Origin: Lunatimonas salinarum
GTDB lineage: Bacteria; Bacteroidota; Bacteroidia; Cytophagales; Cyclobacteriaceae
DNA: 64,000 nt
NCBI RefSeq assembly: GCF_017811155.1
Contig: NZ_JACVCV010000015.1
Location: forward strand, 62,001 to 126,000
Reading direction: 5' to 3'
Positions 56,716 through 64,000 of the stretch are shown here, one piece after another (position 1 is the stretch's first letter; each line of letters begins with the position of its first letter). Below the pieces are notes generated by a model, which did not search any database, was not told the DNA's origin, and was given only the letters and a program-made list of their open reading frames with translations. The position numbers and the translations under genes were made by a program.

Positions 56716-58041
56716 ATGGAAAATGAAAAACTAGTCGTGGGCTTGGACATCGGCACCACTAAAATCTGCGCTGTTATCGGGCGCAAAAACGAGTACGGAA
56801 AACTGGAAGTCCTCGGTATGGGCAAAGCCGTATCAGAGGGAGTCACCCGGGGCATCGTCACCAACATCGACAAGACCATCAATGCCATCCAAAAGGCGGT
56901 GAACGAAGCCTCCGAGATGTCCAATGTGGACATCGGCGAGGTGATCGTAGGCATCGCAGGTCAGCATATCCGCAGCTCGGTACACCACGGTGTGATCATC
57001 CGTAGCAGCCAGGACGACGAGATCACCGTGGAAGACGTGCGCCGCCTGGCAAACGACATGGAAAATATCATCGTGCCGCCCGGCAACAAGATCATCCACG
57101 TGATGCCCCAGGACTATACCGTGGACTATGAAGACGGGGTGAAAGACCCGGTAGGCATGTCTGGGGTCAGGCTTGAGGCGGACTTCCACATCATCACCGC
57201 GCAGAGCTCTGCCATTCACAACATCAACAAATGCGTCAAGCGTGCCGACTTGATCTCCAAGGACTTGATCCTGGAGCCCTTGGCCAGTTCCCTCTCCGTG
57301 TTGAGTGAGGAAGACAAAGAAGCCGGCGTCTGCCTGGTGGACATTGGCGGCGGCACCACGGACGTGGCCATCTTTCACGAAAACATCATACGACACACCG
57401 CAGTGATCCCGTTTGGCGGCAATATCATCACCACCGACATCAAGGAAGGGTGCATGGTGATGCAGAATCAGGCCGAGCTGCTGAAAACCAAATTTGGCAA
57501 AGCACTGGCCGAGCGCGCCAACCCCAACGAGATCGTTTCCATACCGGGATTGCGAAACCGTCCCCCCAAGGAGATCTCCGTAAAAAACCTGGCTTCCATC
57601 ATTCAGGCCAGGATGGAGGAAATCATCGAGATGGTACAGTCGGAAATCGTGGCAAGCGGAACCTACAAGAAGCTCGCGGGCGGCATCGTGCTTACCGGCG
57701 GCGGGTCCCTGCTAAATGGCGCTTCCCAGCTCTTTGAGTACGTCACTGGTCTGGATACCCGTATCGGCTATCCCAACGAACACTTGGGCAAATCCAAGAT
57801 AGAAGAAATCAAAAGCCCCATGTATGCCACCACCGTTGGATTGGTCTTGGCAGGATTCAAGGCACTTGACGACCGGGAGGAAACCTACCGCGCCAAGGAA
57901 CTCACCAGTCTACAACCCCAAAATGGCAAAAACAAAATCGGTCGTGCAGAGAATGGGTCCAAGGACATCTTCAGCAGCATTACCAAAAAACTGAAAAATT
58001 TCATCACCGATGATTTGGGAGATGAAACGCCGGGCTACTGA
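56716..58041 (+). CDS. ftsA: Division protein FtsA
   Basis: A 441-aa actin-like ATPase that anchors FtsZ to the membrane. ATP motifs GLDIGTTKICAVIG and VDIGGGTTDVAIF and LTGGGSLLNG are clear; a C-terminal amphipathic helix (IFSSITKKLKNFITDDL) is the membrane anchor. ATG at 56716 preferred over a GTG 18 nt earlier, inside ftsQ. Confidence 0.94.
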   Translation: MENEKLVVGLDIGTTKICAVIGRKNEYGKLEVLGMGKAVSEGVTRGIVTNIDKTINAIQKAVNEASEMSNVDIGEVIVGIAGQHIRSSVHHGVIIRSSQDDEITVEDVRRLANDMENIIVPPGNKIIHVMPQDYTVDYEDGVKDPVGMSGVRLEADFHIITAQSSAIHNINKCVKRADLISKDLILEPLASSLSVLSEEDKEAGVCLVDIGGGTTDVAIFHENIIRHTAVIPFGGNIITTDIKEGCMVMQNQAELLKTKFGKALAERANPNEIVSIPGLRNRPPKEISVKNLASIIQARMEEIIEMVQSEIVASGTYKKLAGGIVLTGGGSLLNGASQLFEYVTGLDTRIGYPNEHLGKSKIEEIKSPMYATTVGLVLAGFKALDDREETYRAKELTSLQPQNGKNKIGRAENGSKDIFSSITKKLKNFITDDLGDETPGY

Positions 58042-58136
58042 TCCCAGTCCGGATAGCATGCGCATTTTCCATTTACGCACAACTTTAGCCAATACCATAC
58101 ATCGTTCACCAAAAAACGAGGAAAACGTCAGAAATT

Positions 58137-59738
58137 ATGAAAGACTATCAATTTGACATCCCAAAAAACCACAAATCAATCATAAAAGTGATTGGCGTGG
58201 GTGGAGGCGGCTCCAATGCCGTAAACCACATGTACAATCAGGGAATTAAAGACGTGGAGTTTGTGGTCGTCAACACAGACGCACAGGCGCTGAAAAGCAG
58301 CCCCGTTCCCCTGAAGATCCAGATCGGCACCCACCTTACGGAGGGATTGGGTGCGGGCGCAAATCCCGAAAAGGGAAAACACGCCGCCATGGAAAGCAAG
58401 GAAGAAATCCGCGAACTGCTCTCCGACAATACCAAGATGATCTTCATCACCGCCGGTATGGGCGGAGGCACCGGCACCGGTGCGGCACCGGTGATCGCCA
58501 AAATCGCCAAGGATATGGACATCCTCACCGTGGGCATCGTCACGGCACCCTTCGTCTTTGAAGGCCGAAAGAAAATGTCCTCGGCCCAACTGGGAATAGA
58601 AACGCTACGTGAAAACTGCGACACGGTCTTGGTCATCCTAAACGACAAGCTGCGGGAGATCTACGGAAACCTCCCCATCCGGCAGGCCTTTGGCAAAGCC
58701 GACAACATCCTGACCACAGCGGCCAAGTCCATCGCAGAGATCATTACCATCCACCAAGATGTAAACGTGGACTTCGAAGACGTCAAGACCGTCATGAAAG
58801 ACGCCGGGGCAGCCGTAATGGGCTCCGCGACGGAAGAAGGCGAAGACCGTTCCATCAAGGCCGCAGAGAAGGCCATATCCTCTCCCCTGCTCAACAACGT
58901 GGACATTCGCGGTGCGCAAAAGGTGCTCCTTTCCATCATGTCCGGCGAGGAGGAGGAACTCTCCATGGACGAACTGAGCGATATCACCGAATTCATCACC
59001 AGCAAGGCCGGTGACAATGCGGAGGTAATCTTCGGTCAGGGAATTGATTCGGATCTGAAAAAAGGCATCCGCGTGACCGTGATCGCTACCGGGTTTGAGC
59101 CCGAGTCCATCACCGAGAAGCATCAGATCATGGGACAAAAGGCGGACGACTCAAAAAAAGTCATCGACCTGGAGTCCGGAAAAACTTCTAAGGTGGAGGA
59201 AGTTGGCGCTCAGACAGGTCAGCAGTTTTCGTTTGTGATCCCCACACCTATACAGCCGGAGCAGCCCAAAATAGCGGAAAAGCCCCAACCGGAACCCAAA
59301 GCGCAATCCGAGCCGCCCATCGTGCACAACCTAAACGACAAGGTGGATCAGGAGGAGGAGTTCATCTTCGAGAAAACCGTGCCTACGCCGGAACCGAAAA
59401 AGGTGCTCACGCTATTTGACAAGGCTGACAACAACTACGTGCCGCCCAAGCCCAAACCGGAACCGGAAACCAATCCGCACCTGTCGTATTACAACGAAAT
59501 GCGGGAATCGGCGGTAAGAAGGGTGTACGAAAAGTTTGAGCGGCTGAAGCAGAAGCGTTCCGTGGACCAGTCACCGGAGGAGTTTAAGGAAAAACTGGAG
59601 GTGCCCGCCTACCTGCGCAAGAATGTGCAGCTGCAGGACGTGGGACACAGTTCCGAGCGGAACCTTTCCAAGTTCAACCTAAACGATGACAACGAAATCA
59701 TCAGCAACAACCGCTTTTTGCACGACAACGTGGACTAA
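58137..59738 (+). CDS. ftsZ: Division GTPase FtsZ
   Basis: A 533-aa tubulin-like ring protein. GTP motif GGGTGTGAAPV and N-terminal GVGGGGSNAVNHM, with T7-loop-type residues NVDFEDV. After the globular part (to about 325) comes a long Glu/Pro/Lys-rich linker, then a C-terminal peptide (VPAYLRKNVQLQ) for FtsA binding, and a further 40-aa tail. The linker explains the length. A 95-nt gap after ftsA may hold an extra promoter, but no good box is seen. Confidence 0.95.
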   Translation: MKDYQFDIPKNHKSIIKVIGVGGGGSNAVNHMYNQGIKDVEFVVVNTDAQALKSSPVPLKIQIGTHLTEGLGAGANPEKGKHAAMESKEEIRELLSDNTKMIFITAGMGGGTGTGAAPVIAKIAKDMDILTVGIVTAPFVFEGRKKMSSAQLGIETLRENCDTVLVILNDKLREIYGNLPIRQAFGKADNILTTAAKSIAEIITIHQDVNVDFEDVKTVMKDAGAAVMGSATEEGEDRSIKAAEKAISSPLLNNVDIRGAQKVLLSIMSGEEEELSMDELSDITEFITSKAGDNAEVIFGQGIDSDLKKGIRVTVIATGFEPESITEKHQIMGQKADDSKKVIDLESGKTSKVEEVGAQTGQQFSFVIPTPIQPEQPKIAEKPQPEPKAQSEPPIVHNLNDKVDQEEEFIFEKTVPTPEPKKVLTLFDKADNNYVPPKPKPEPETNPHLSYYNEMRESAVRRVYEKFERLKQKRSVDQSPEEFKEKLEVPAYLRKNVQLQDVGHSSERNLSKFNLNDDNEIISNNRFLHDNVD

Positions 59739-60259
59739 AAAGCAATCAGTAGCTCTGCCTGTTCTCGCAATAAGTCAAGGTACAATCTGTTGGTGAGCAG
59801 ACGGCCTGACATGTTTTCCTCGATCTTTGCCAATCTTGGCTTAAAGGCGAGCACATGCATTCCCAGGTAATGAAAGACGTCGGTCAGGTGGCTCATGGCT
59901 ATACTGCCACCGCCGACACCTGAGGAAATCCCCACGAGCGCACATTTCTTATGCCGAAAGCTGTTTGGATAGGTCATGCCGTCGATAAACGCTTTCAGGA
60001 TACCTGGAAAAGAATGGTTGTACTCCGGCACGATAAAGACGTACTTGCTGCCGGCTTTTACCTGATCGTGTACTTTGTTGAAGTTCGGGTTCTTCCCGTT
60101 GTTTTCATAAAGCGCCGAAAACAAAAAGTCATCCGGCAGGTCACCGAGATTGACGATCTCGGAAGGTTGGCCCATGCCCCTGAGCAGCTCCTGATATTGA
60201 ATCGCGATCTGTTCGGAAATGGATGGCTTGCGGTTGGTACCTACGATTATTTTTATCAT
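59735..60259 (-). CDS. NAD(P)H-dependent FMN reductase
   Basis: A 174-aa flavodoxin-fold quinone/FMN reductase. FMN-binding loop GTNRKPSIS near the start, VPEYNHSFPGILKAFID and GISSGVGGG in the middle are family motifs. Its end overlaps the ftsZ end by 4 bp on the opposite strand. Confidence 0.9.
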   Translation of the reverse strand: MIKIIVGTNRKPSISEQIAIQYQELLRGMGQPSEIVNLGDLPDDFLFSALYENNGKNPNFNKVHDQVKAGSKYVFIVPEYNHSFPGILKAFIDGMTYPNSFRHKKCALVGISSGVGGGSIAMSHLTDVFHYLGMHVLAFKPRLAKIEENMSGRLLTNRLYLDLLREQAELLIAF

Positions 60260-60406
60260 GCGTGCTTATCGGATTTTTTATAACTTCATTACTACAACCA
60301 ACCGCTGGGTAAAGTTTCTTTAGAAAGCGAATAAATTAGGGGAAGTGGGGGAATAGATCCACCGAATGGGCTAATTTTACCTTTTTCCACCTAAATTGTT
60401 TGACGC

Positions 60407-61246
60407 ATGCCTACGAACCAAATCGCCCAATCCCATATCCAAAAAATCGGTGAGGCCTTTCAATACCTCAGTGACTGCTTTGAATCCTCCCCTGCCATCG
60501 GCATCATCTTGGGTACCGGACTGGGCAGTCTGATGGACGACCTGGAGCTGGACTGTGAGGTAAACTACAAGGATATCCCAAACTTCCCCGTTTCCACCGT
60601 AGAATCCCACGCCGGCAAGCTGCTATTTGGCAAAATCCAGGGAAAGCCCGTGGTGGTGATGAAGGGGCGGTTTCACTATTATGAAGGATACACCATGAAG
60701 GAAGTGACCTTTCCGGTGCGGGTGATGAAACAGATGGGCATCAAACACCTGCTGATCTCCAATGCCTCCGGCGGGCTGAATCCCGATTACCAGGTGGGAG
60801 AATGCATGGTGATCGAGGACCATATCAACCTCTTTCCGGAAAATCCCCTAGTGGGTAAAAACCTCGACAGCATGGGTCCCCGCTTTCCCGATATGAGCGA
60901 ACCCTATGCAAGGGACCTGGTAGCGGTGGCCATGGATTACGCGCAGCAAAACGGGATTCCCCTGCATAAGGGCGTATACGCCGGAGTGACGGGCCCTACG
61001 CTGGAGACGCCTGCCGAATACAAGTACCTCCGCGCCATCGGGGCAGACGCGGTGGGCATGAGTACGGTGCCCGAGGTGATTGTGGCGCGCCACATGGATA
61101 TCCCCGTCTTTGGGATCTCGGCCATCACTGACCTGGGGGTGCCCGGCAAGATCAAAAAGATCGCGTTGGCCGATGTGATCGATGCGGCAAAGACCGCCGA
61201 ACCGGTGATGACCCGAATACTGCACGAGGTGATCAGAGGCTTGTAA
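60407..61246 (+). CDS. Purine-nucleoside phosphorylase
   Basis: A 279-aa trimeric-type enzyme that splits purine nucleosides with phosphate. Motifs: GIILGTGLGSL, GRFHYYEGY, SNASGGLNPDY, and GPTLETPAEYKYLRAIGADAVGMSTVPE. A TACCTTTT box near 60378 is a fair -7 element. Ordinary salvage enzyme; last housekeeping gene before accessory DNA. Confidence 0.94.
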   Translation: MPTNQIAQSHIQKIGEAFQYLSDCFESSPAIGIILGTGLGSLMDDLELDCEVNYKDIPNFPVSTVESHAGKLLFGKIQGKPVVVMKGRFHYYEGYTMKEVTFPVRVMKQMGIKHLLISNASGGLNPDYQVGECMVIEDHINLFPENPLVGKNLDSMGPRFPDMSEPYARDLVAVAMDYAQQNGIPLHKGVYAGVTGPTLETPAEYKYLRAIGADAVGMSTVPEVIVARHMDIPVFGISAITDLGVPGKIKKIALADVIDAAKTAEPVMTRILHEVIRGL

Positions 61247-61259
61247 GCAGGAGGTGGGG

Positions 61260-61664
61260 CTAGATGCCTTCTCCCGGTGGCTCGATTTGGAACCGCTTTA
61301 GGTTGCGGTTCATATACGCCTGCCAGGTAACCACATTAACCTTTTCCTGGTCCGCGTAGGCATAGCCAAAATCGTAGCAAAAATAATAGTAATTGCCTTT
61401 TTGGGTGATGTATTGGTGGGTGTAGAAATCAAAATCGAACCCTTGGCTGTCCAATACCTCCCTGCGAACGCTGGTAAGACCTATTGGGTTGAGACCCTGT
61501 AGGATCCGGCGGTTTTTCCGCAACACTTTGTTGATATCCAAAATCGTCTTTTCGCTCCGGCGCTTATTCCGGTTGTGCCGCTGAAACCTGCATTGGTCCG
61601 AGCAATATACTTTATCTTCCCGGCCGTGTAAGACCGTTCCACATTCTGGACATTTTCGTTCCAT
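61260..61664 (-). CDS. Small zinc-ribbon protein (DUF2116-like)
   Basis: A 134-aa protein starting MERKCPECGTVLHGREDKVYCSDQCRF, with Cys5, Cys8, Cys21, Cys25 forming a zinc ribbon. The rest (IxDINKVLRKNRRIL, then FDFDFYTHQY and YYYFCYDFGYAY) is not a domain I know by function; nucleic-acid binding is possible. Its start codon lies 2 nt from the 48-bp palindrome, so its leader RNA would fold over the ribosome-binding site. Divergent from the tyrosine recombinase and perhaps functionally linked. A longer frame through the palindrome exists but is less likely. Confidence 0.72.
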   Translation of the reverse strand: MERKCPECGTVLHGREDKVYCSDQCRFQRHNRNKRRSEKTILDINKVLRKNRRILQGLNPIGLTSVRREVLDSQGFDFDFYTHQYITQKGNYYYFCYDFGYAYADQEKVNVVTWQAYMNRNLKRFQIEPPGEGI

Positions 61665-61666
61665 AA

Positions 61667-61714
61667 CCGTGTTTTTACACGTGTATAAACGTTTATACAC
61701 GTGTAAAAACACGG
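61667..61714. repeat. Perfect 48-bp palindrome made of three 10-bp palindromes
   Basis: The 24-base left half (begins CCGTGTTTT) is the exact inverse of the right half (ends AAAACACGG). The centre holds TACACGTGTA (61676-61685), TAAACGTTTA (61686-61695) and TACACGTGTA (61696-61705), each a palindrome on its own, with ACGT centres exactly 10 bp apart. It lies between the divergent zinc-ribbon and recombinase starts. Operator, recombinase site or RNA hairpin are all possible. Confidence 0.92.
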
Positions 61715-61757
61715 ATAATATACGATAAAGTTGCTTTTTGGGAAACAAAAAAAAACC

Positions 61758-62870
61758 ATGGAAAAGAAACCGACCGTATACCTGAACTTCTTGGACCCAA
61801 ATCGGACTGAAAACGTGTATTTTAGACTAGGAAAGGGACACCCATTACGGGGGAAGCTGGACGGCCTTACCTGGCTTCATTACTCAACAGTGCATTGTCG
61901 GTGGGAAATGCCCTATTCCGAACAGTGCCTGCAACTACTCCGGCAGATCTGTGGTCCTGGCATCCTGGTAAACACCTATTACCTGAACCGCGTGCAGCCC
62001 ACCTATGCGGCCGAGTGGCAAATCACAAAGGCTACCCTACCCCCATCTACCCCAGATCAGCGGTCAGACCTCCCTACCCTATGGGCTATACCCATCGTAG
62101 AAGCCGGCAAAACGATTATCCGGTACCGCTTTTCGTACAACAAACCCATCTACCAGCTATTGAAATCCCTATCCTTTATCTCCTGGAACACCAAATACCG
62201 CAGCTTTGTGGGTGAAAACCATGCTGAACATTTCAAACAATTGATCGAATCGCTTCGGGGAATAGCCATATTGGCCTTTCGCAACGACTATCAGATCAAA
62301 GACATGGCACTGCTCCAAGCGTATCAAGCCCAATGGCTAAAATCCGATCAGCAAAGGCCTTGCCGGCTGGTCTTTCTCCAATGGATGCAGGCGAACGAAA
62401 AACACTACCTGATCCTGATGCTGCTGTACGGCGGAGGATTGCGTATCGGAGAAGTGCTCAACCTAAAGATTACCGACCTAGAAGTTGACCGCAAAATGAT
62501 CCGTATACGGCAGGCAAAAGGTAAAAAAGACCGATATACCCTATTGCCCGCCGCTATACTGGACCGGTTACAGCAATACCTACGAGCTACAAAGGCAAAG
62601 GAATTTGTATTTGAGGGGCAGTTTGGCGGAAAATACAGTAGCAGCAGCATTCAACAGTTTACCCGAAAGTACGCGGCTATAGCCGGCATCAAAAAGCGCC
62701 TGCACCCCCATATGCTAAGACACAGCTTTGCCACGCACTTGCTGGAAGGCGGTACGGATTTACGGTTTATACAGCAATTGTTGGGGCATAAATCGACCAA
62801 GACGACCGAAATCTACCCCCACGTAGGCCGACGGAACCTGGGTCAGATCACCTCACCCGGTGATTTGTAG
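61758..62870 (+). CDS. Tyrosine recombinase/integrase
   Basis: A 370-aa recombinase. Catalytic residues: Arg229 (GGGLRIGE), Lys254 region (KGKKDR), His318-x-x-Arg321 (HMLRHSFATHLL), His344 (LLGH) and Tyr353 (TTEIYPHV). The C-terminal half is close to Xer/phage-type integrases of Bacteroidota. Residues 1-130 (VYLNFLDPNRTENVYF, LTWLHYSTVHCRWEMPY) are an added N-terminal part, then a SAM-like core-binding domain (about 130-205). The extra helix of integron IntI is absent. It probably cuts a site near its own gene; the 48-bp palindrome lies 43 nt upstream. Confidence 0.88.
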   Translation: MEKKPTVYLNFLDPNRTENVYFRLGKGHPLRGKLDGLTWLHYSTVHCRWEMPYSEQCLQLLRQICGPGILVNTYYLNRVQPTYAAEWQITKATLPPSTPDQRSDLPTLWAIPIVEAGKTIIRYRFSYNKPIYQLLKSLSFISWNTKYRSFVGENHAEHFKQLIESLRGIAILAFRNDYQIKDMALLQAYQAQWLKSDQQRPCRLVFLQWMQANEKHYLILMLLYGGGLRIGEVLNLKITDLEVDRKMIRIRQAKGKKDRYTLLPAAILDRLQQYLRATKAKEFVFEGQFGGKYSSSSIQQFTRKYAAIAGIKKRLHPHMLRHSFATHLLEGGTDLRFIQQLLGHKSTKTTEIYPHVGRRNLGQITSPGDL

Positions 62871-62968
62871 GATAGCTAACAAGTATTGAAATGAAAAAGC
62901 TAGTTGCCTATAATCGGAATTTCGCTAAATTTAGAAGTCTAACCCACTGGGTACATAGGACAGCTAAC
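62868..62968 (+). repeat. Direct repeat TAGGAyAGCTAAC, 88 bp apart
   Basis: TAGGATAGCTAAC at 62868-62880 (its TAG is the recombinase stop) and TAGGACAGCTAAC at 62956-62968, one mismatch. The second copy leads into the hairpin. Confidence 0.55.
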
Positions 62969-62988
62969 CGCAAGGGGTTGCGGTTAGC
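62963..62988 (+). repeat. Strong hairpin after the recombinase gene
   Basis: Perfect 11-bp stem GCTAACCGCAA / TTGCGGTTAGC with loop GGGG. No T-run follows, so it is less likely a terminator; could be a recombination or RNA structure. Confidence 0.65.
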
Positions 62989-63012
62989 CGGTAGTTGTAG
63001 TACATTTTGAAA

Positions 63013-63549
63013 ATGAAGAACTTCTTAACAATATTTCTGATTTCTATTTTAGGAGTCAGTTGTTCAAAAAATGATTTTAAAAACACCAATCTTTATTTGG
63101 AGTTTGACAAAGAAGAATATCAATCAAATGACAACTTTGAATTGACTATTCGAATTGTACCTATTGAAAATGAAAAAACTATCGGAATTTATAAAAACCT
63201 AAATAATATTGAAATTTCATTTTTATCAAAGGGAGAACAATTTGGATTCCACCAGGTATTAAACGAACGTTTCATCGAGGGATCAAGTATGAGTGGAGAT
63301 GATAGAGAATATATTGAGGAATTTACTATATCAAAAGATAAACCATTTGAAAAAAAGCTTTTTGGAAAAATTTCCGAATCTGAAAACGAAATAATATTTG
63401 AAATATCTGAATTGAAATTAACGAAAAAAATAAATAAAAACGATTTAATAGAAGATCAGAATATTTTAGTCAAAGGAATATGCAGAACAGTGTATGGAAT
63501 AGAAGGCAAGTCATTTGAGGTAAAAGAATTAAAAATAAGAGTTGAATAA
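63013..63549 (+). CDS. Orphan AT-rich lipoprotein
   Basis: A 178-aa exported protein: lipobox LGVSC (about Cys18 counted from ATG 63013), then beta-rich sequence (NLYLEFDKEEYQSNDNFELTIRI), suggesting an Ig-like or beta-sandwich domain. No family recognised. It is clearly more AT-rich than the neighbouring housekeeping genes and lies between a recombinase hairpin and an intron fragment, so it is probably recently acquired. Function unknown. Confidence 0.6.
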   Translation: MKNFLTIFLISILGVSCSKNDFKNTNLYLEFDKEEYQSNDNFELTIRIVPIENEKTIGIYKNLNNIEISFLSKGEQFGFHQVLNERFIEGSSMSGDDREYIEEFTISKDKPFEKKLFGKISESENEIIFEISELKLTKKINKNDLIEDQNILVKGICRTVYGIEGKSFEVKELKIRVE

Positions 63550-63552
63550 AAA

Positions 63553-63690
63553 ACGGGCTACAGTCGAGTAGGTAAAGGGGAATCCCACCCCTAAACCTCT
63601 CACAGAACCGTACGTGAATCTCTCGATTGTTCATGATGGATTTGTTTTTAGTTATATTCACGAATGCTTGGGCATTTCATACGGCTCTTA
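63553..63690 (-). ncRNA. 3' end of a group II intron (domains V-VI), domain V interrupted
   Basis: Read on the minus strand, GAGCCGTATGAA (plus 63676-63687) and GATTCACGTACGGTTC (plus 63605-63620, preceded by the GAGA loop) are the two sides of group II intron domain V, followed by a domain VI hairpin (GGGGTGGGATTCCCC) and the end CCTACTCGAC. Joined directly they give the standard 34-nt domain V; here about 49 nt (63627-63675) are inserted in the upper stem. The rest of the intron toward its 5' end is not intact, so it is a dead remnant. Confidence 0.7.
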
Positions 63691-63717
63691 TTATGCAGTC
63701 GGTTATGGTCTGTTATG

Positions 63718-63927
63718 CTAGACTAATTTGTAGCCCAGTTCCCAATGGTAGAACAGGTTTGGATAAGAAACGGTAACTTGTCTAAGCCATTTAACTGCCT
63801 TGACTTTGCTTCTGTAACTGGAAAACAACAATGCCCCAAAATCGGCAACTTGGAATACCCCAAAAATGGCAACAATAATACACCAGTAAGTTTCCCAATG
63901 GGGCATGCCCCATTGGGAAAACTGCAC
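63718..63927 (-). pseudogene. C-terminal fragment of a group II intron maturase
   Basis: The last 35 or so codons (KVKAVKWLRQVTVSYPNLF, then YHWELG) match the usual end of group II intron reverse transcriptase/maturases, and the stop lies 30 nt before domain V, as in intact introns. The codons before this do not resemble a maturase, so only the end survives. Confidence 0.6.
63891..63920. repeat. Perfect 30-bp palindrome
   Basis: TTTCCCAATGGGGCA and its exact inverse with no loop, centred at GCATGC (63905/63906). It would form a stable hairpin on either strand; it lies upstream of the maturase fragment. Confidence 0.8.
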
Positions 63928-64000
63928 TAATTTGCTGGTCTACCAAAACTAGCAGTTTATGAATGTGTATTTGAACTAATTTATGGTTTGTTTCGAGATC

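Noticed and set aside
62930-62995. Integron attC site before the lipoprotein gene
   Set aside because: GTCTAAC at 62934 fits the R'' box, but the matching 3' box would be GTTAGCC, which breaks GTTRRRY, and the recombinase lacks the IntI-specific helix. Kept only as a weak cassette idea.
1-64000. tRNA genes, rRNA genes, CRISPR arrays
   Set aside because: No cloverleaf, rRNA stretch or spaced repeat array was seen by eye; gaps are too short or lack structure.

Overview
The window is a chromosomal segment of a gliding-type Bacteroidota, most likely a member of the Cytophagales (Cyclobacteriaceae-like). The signs are two giant secreted proteins ending in a gliding-motility/type IX secretion C-terminal domain, a PorP/SprF-type and a PorT/SprT-type outer-membrane protein, a menaquinone methyltransferase, glutamine synthetase III, an FtsL-like protein of the Bacteroidota type, and many promoters of the Bacteroidota form (TTG, about 19 nt, TAnnTTTG). 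The genus is inference; no rRNA gene is present. Genes are dense, with many 4-bp ATGA-type overlaps.

Region by region: 0.2-5.7 kb holds an SDR dehydrogenase / VanX-like dipeptidase / ThuA operon ending in a clear terminator, then porT-ubiE facing away from engB and two small genes. 5.7-11.9 kb is metabolic: fructose-1,6-bisphosphatase, aspartate kinase, a fructosamine kinase-like protein with a low-molecular-weight phosphatase, a membrane protein beside a rhodanese-thioredoxin lipoprotein, and an aldo/keto reductase. 12.1-17.5 kb is an AT-richer defence island: a small HTH regulator, a methylase-like subunit, and a very large GIY-YIG/helicase/methylase protein whose gene has an in-frame TAA; a fragment of a four-helix-bundle protein follows it. 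17.8-27.3 kb carries corA, a YCII protein, an esterase, glnN, mtaB, an M20 amidohydrolase, a c-type cytochrome and an AraC regulator.

27.6-38 kb concerns the surface: a remnant of an outer-membrane protein gene, two paralogous giant T9SS-type proteins (897 and 1731 aa) with yaaA between them, and a divergent porP/sprF. 38-44 kb has an M48 protease, a PhyH-type dioxygenase, gpsA with a glycerol-3-phosphate/1-acyl acyltransferase, and a polyprenyl diphosphate synthase. 44.4-59.7 kb is a complete dcw cluster in one direction (mraZ, rsmH, ftsL, ftsI, murE, mraY, murD, ftsW, murG, murC, ftsQ, ftsA, ftsZ) without murF or ddl. Four 10-bp-spaced GTGG-type repeats precede mraZ and look like the MraZ operator. 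An FMN reductase and purine nucleoside phosphorylase follow.

The right end (61.2-64 kb) is accessory DNA: a zinc-ribbon gene and a tyrosine recombinase gene diverge from a perfect 48-bp palindrome made of three abutting 10-bp palindromes; then come a hairpin, an AT-rich orphan lipoprotein gene, and the 3' end of a group II intron whose catalytic domain V is split by about 49 nt. The most unusual items are the split-methylase restriction island with its stop codon, the triple palindrome at the recombinase, and the broken intron.
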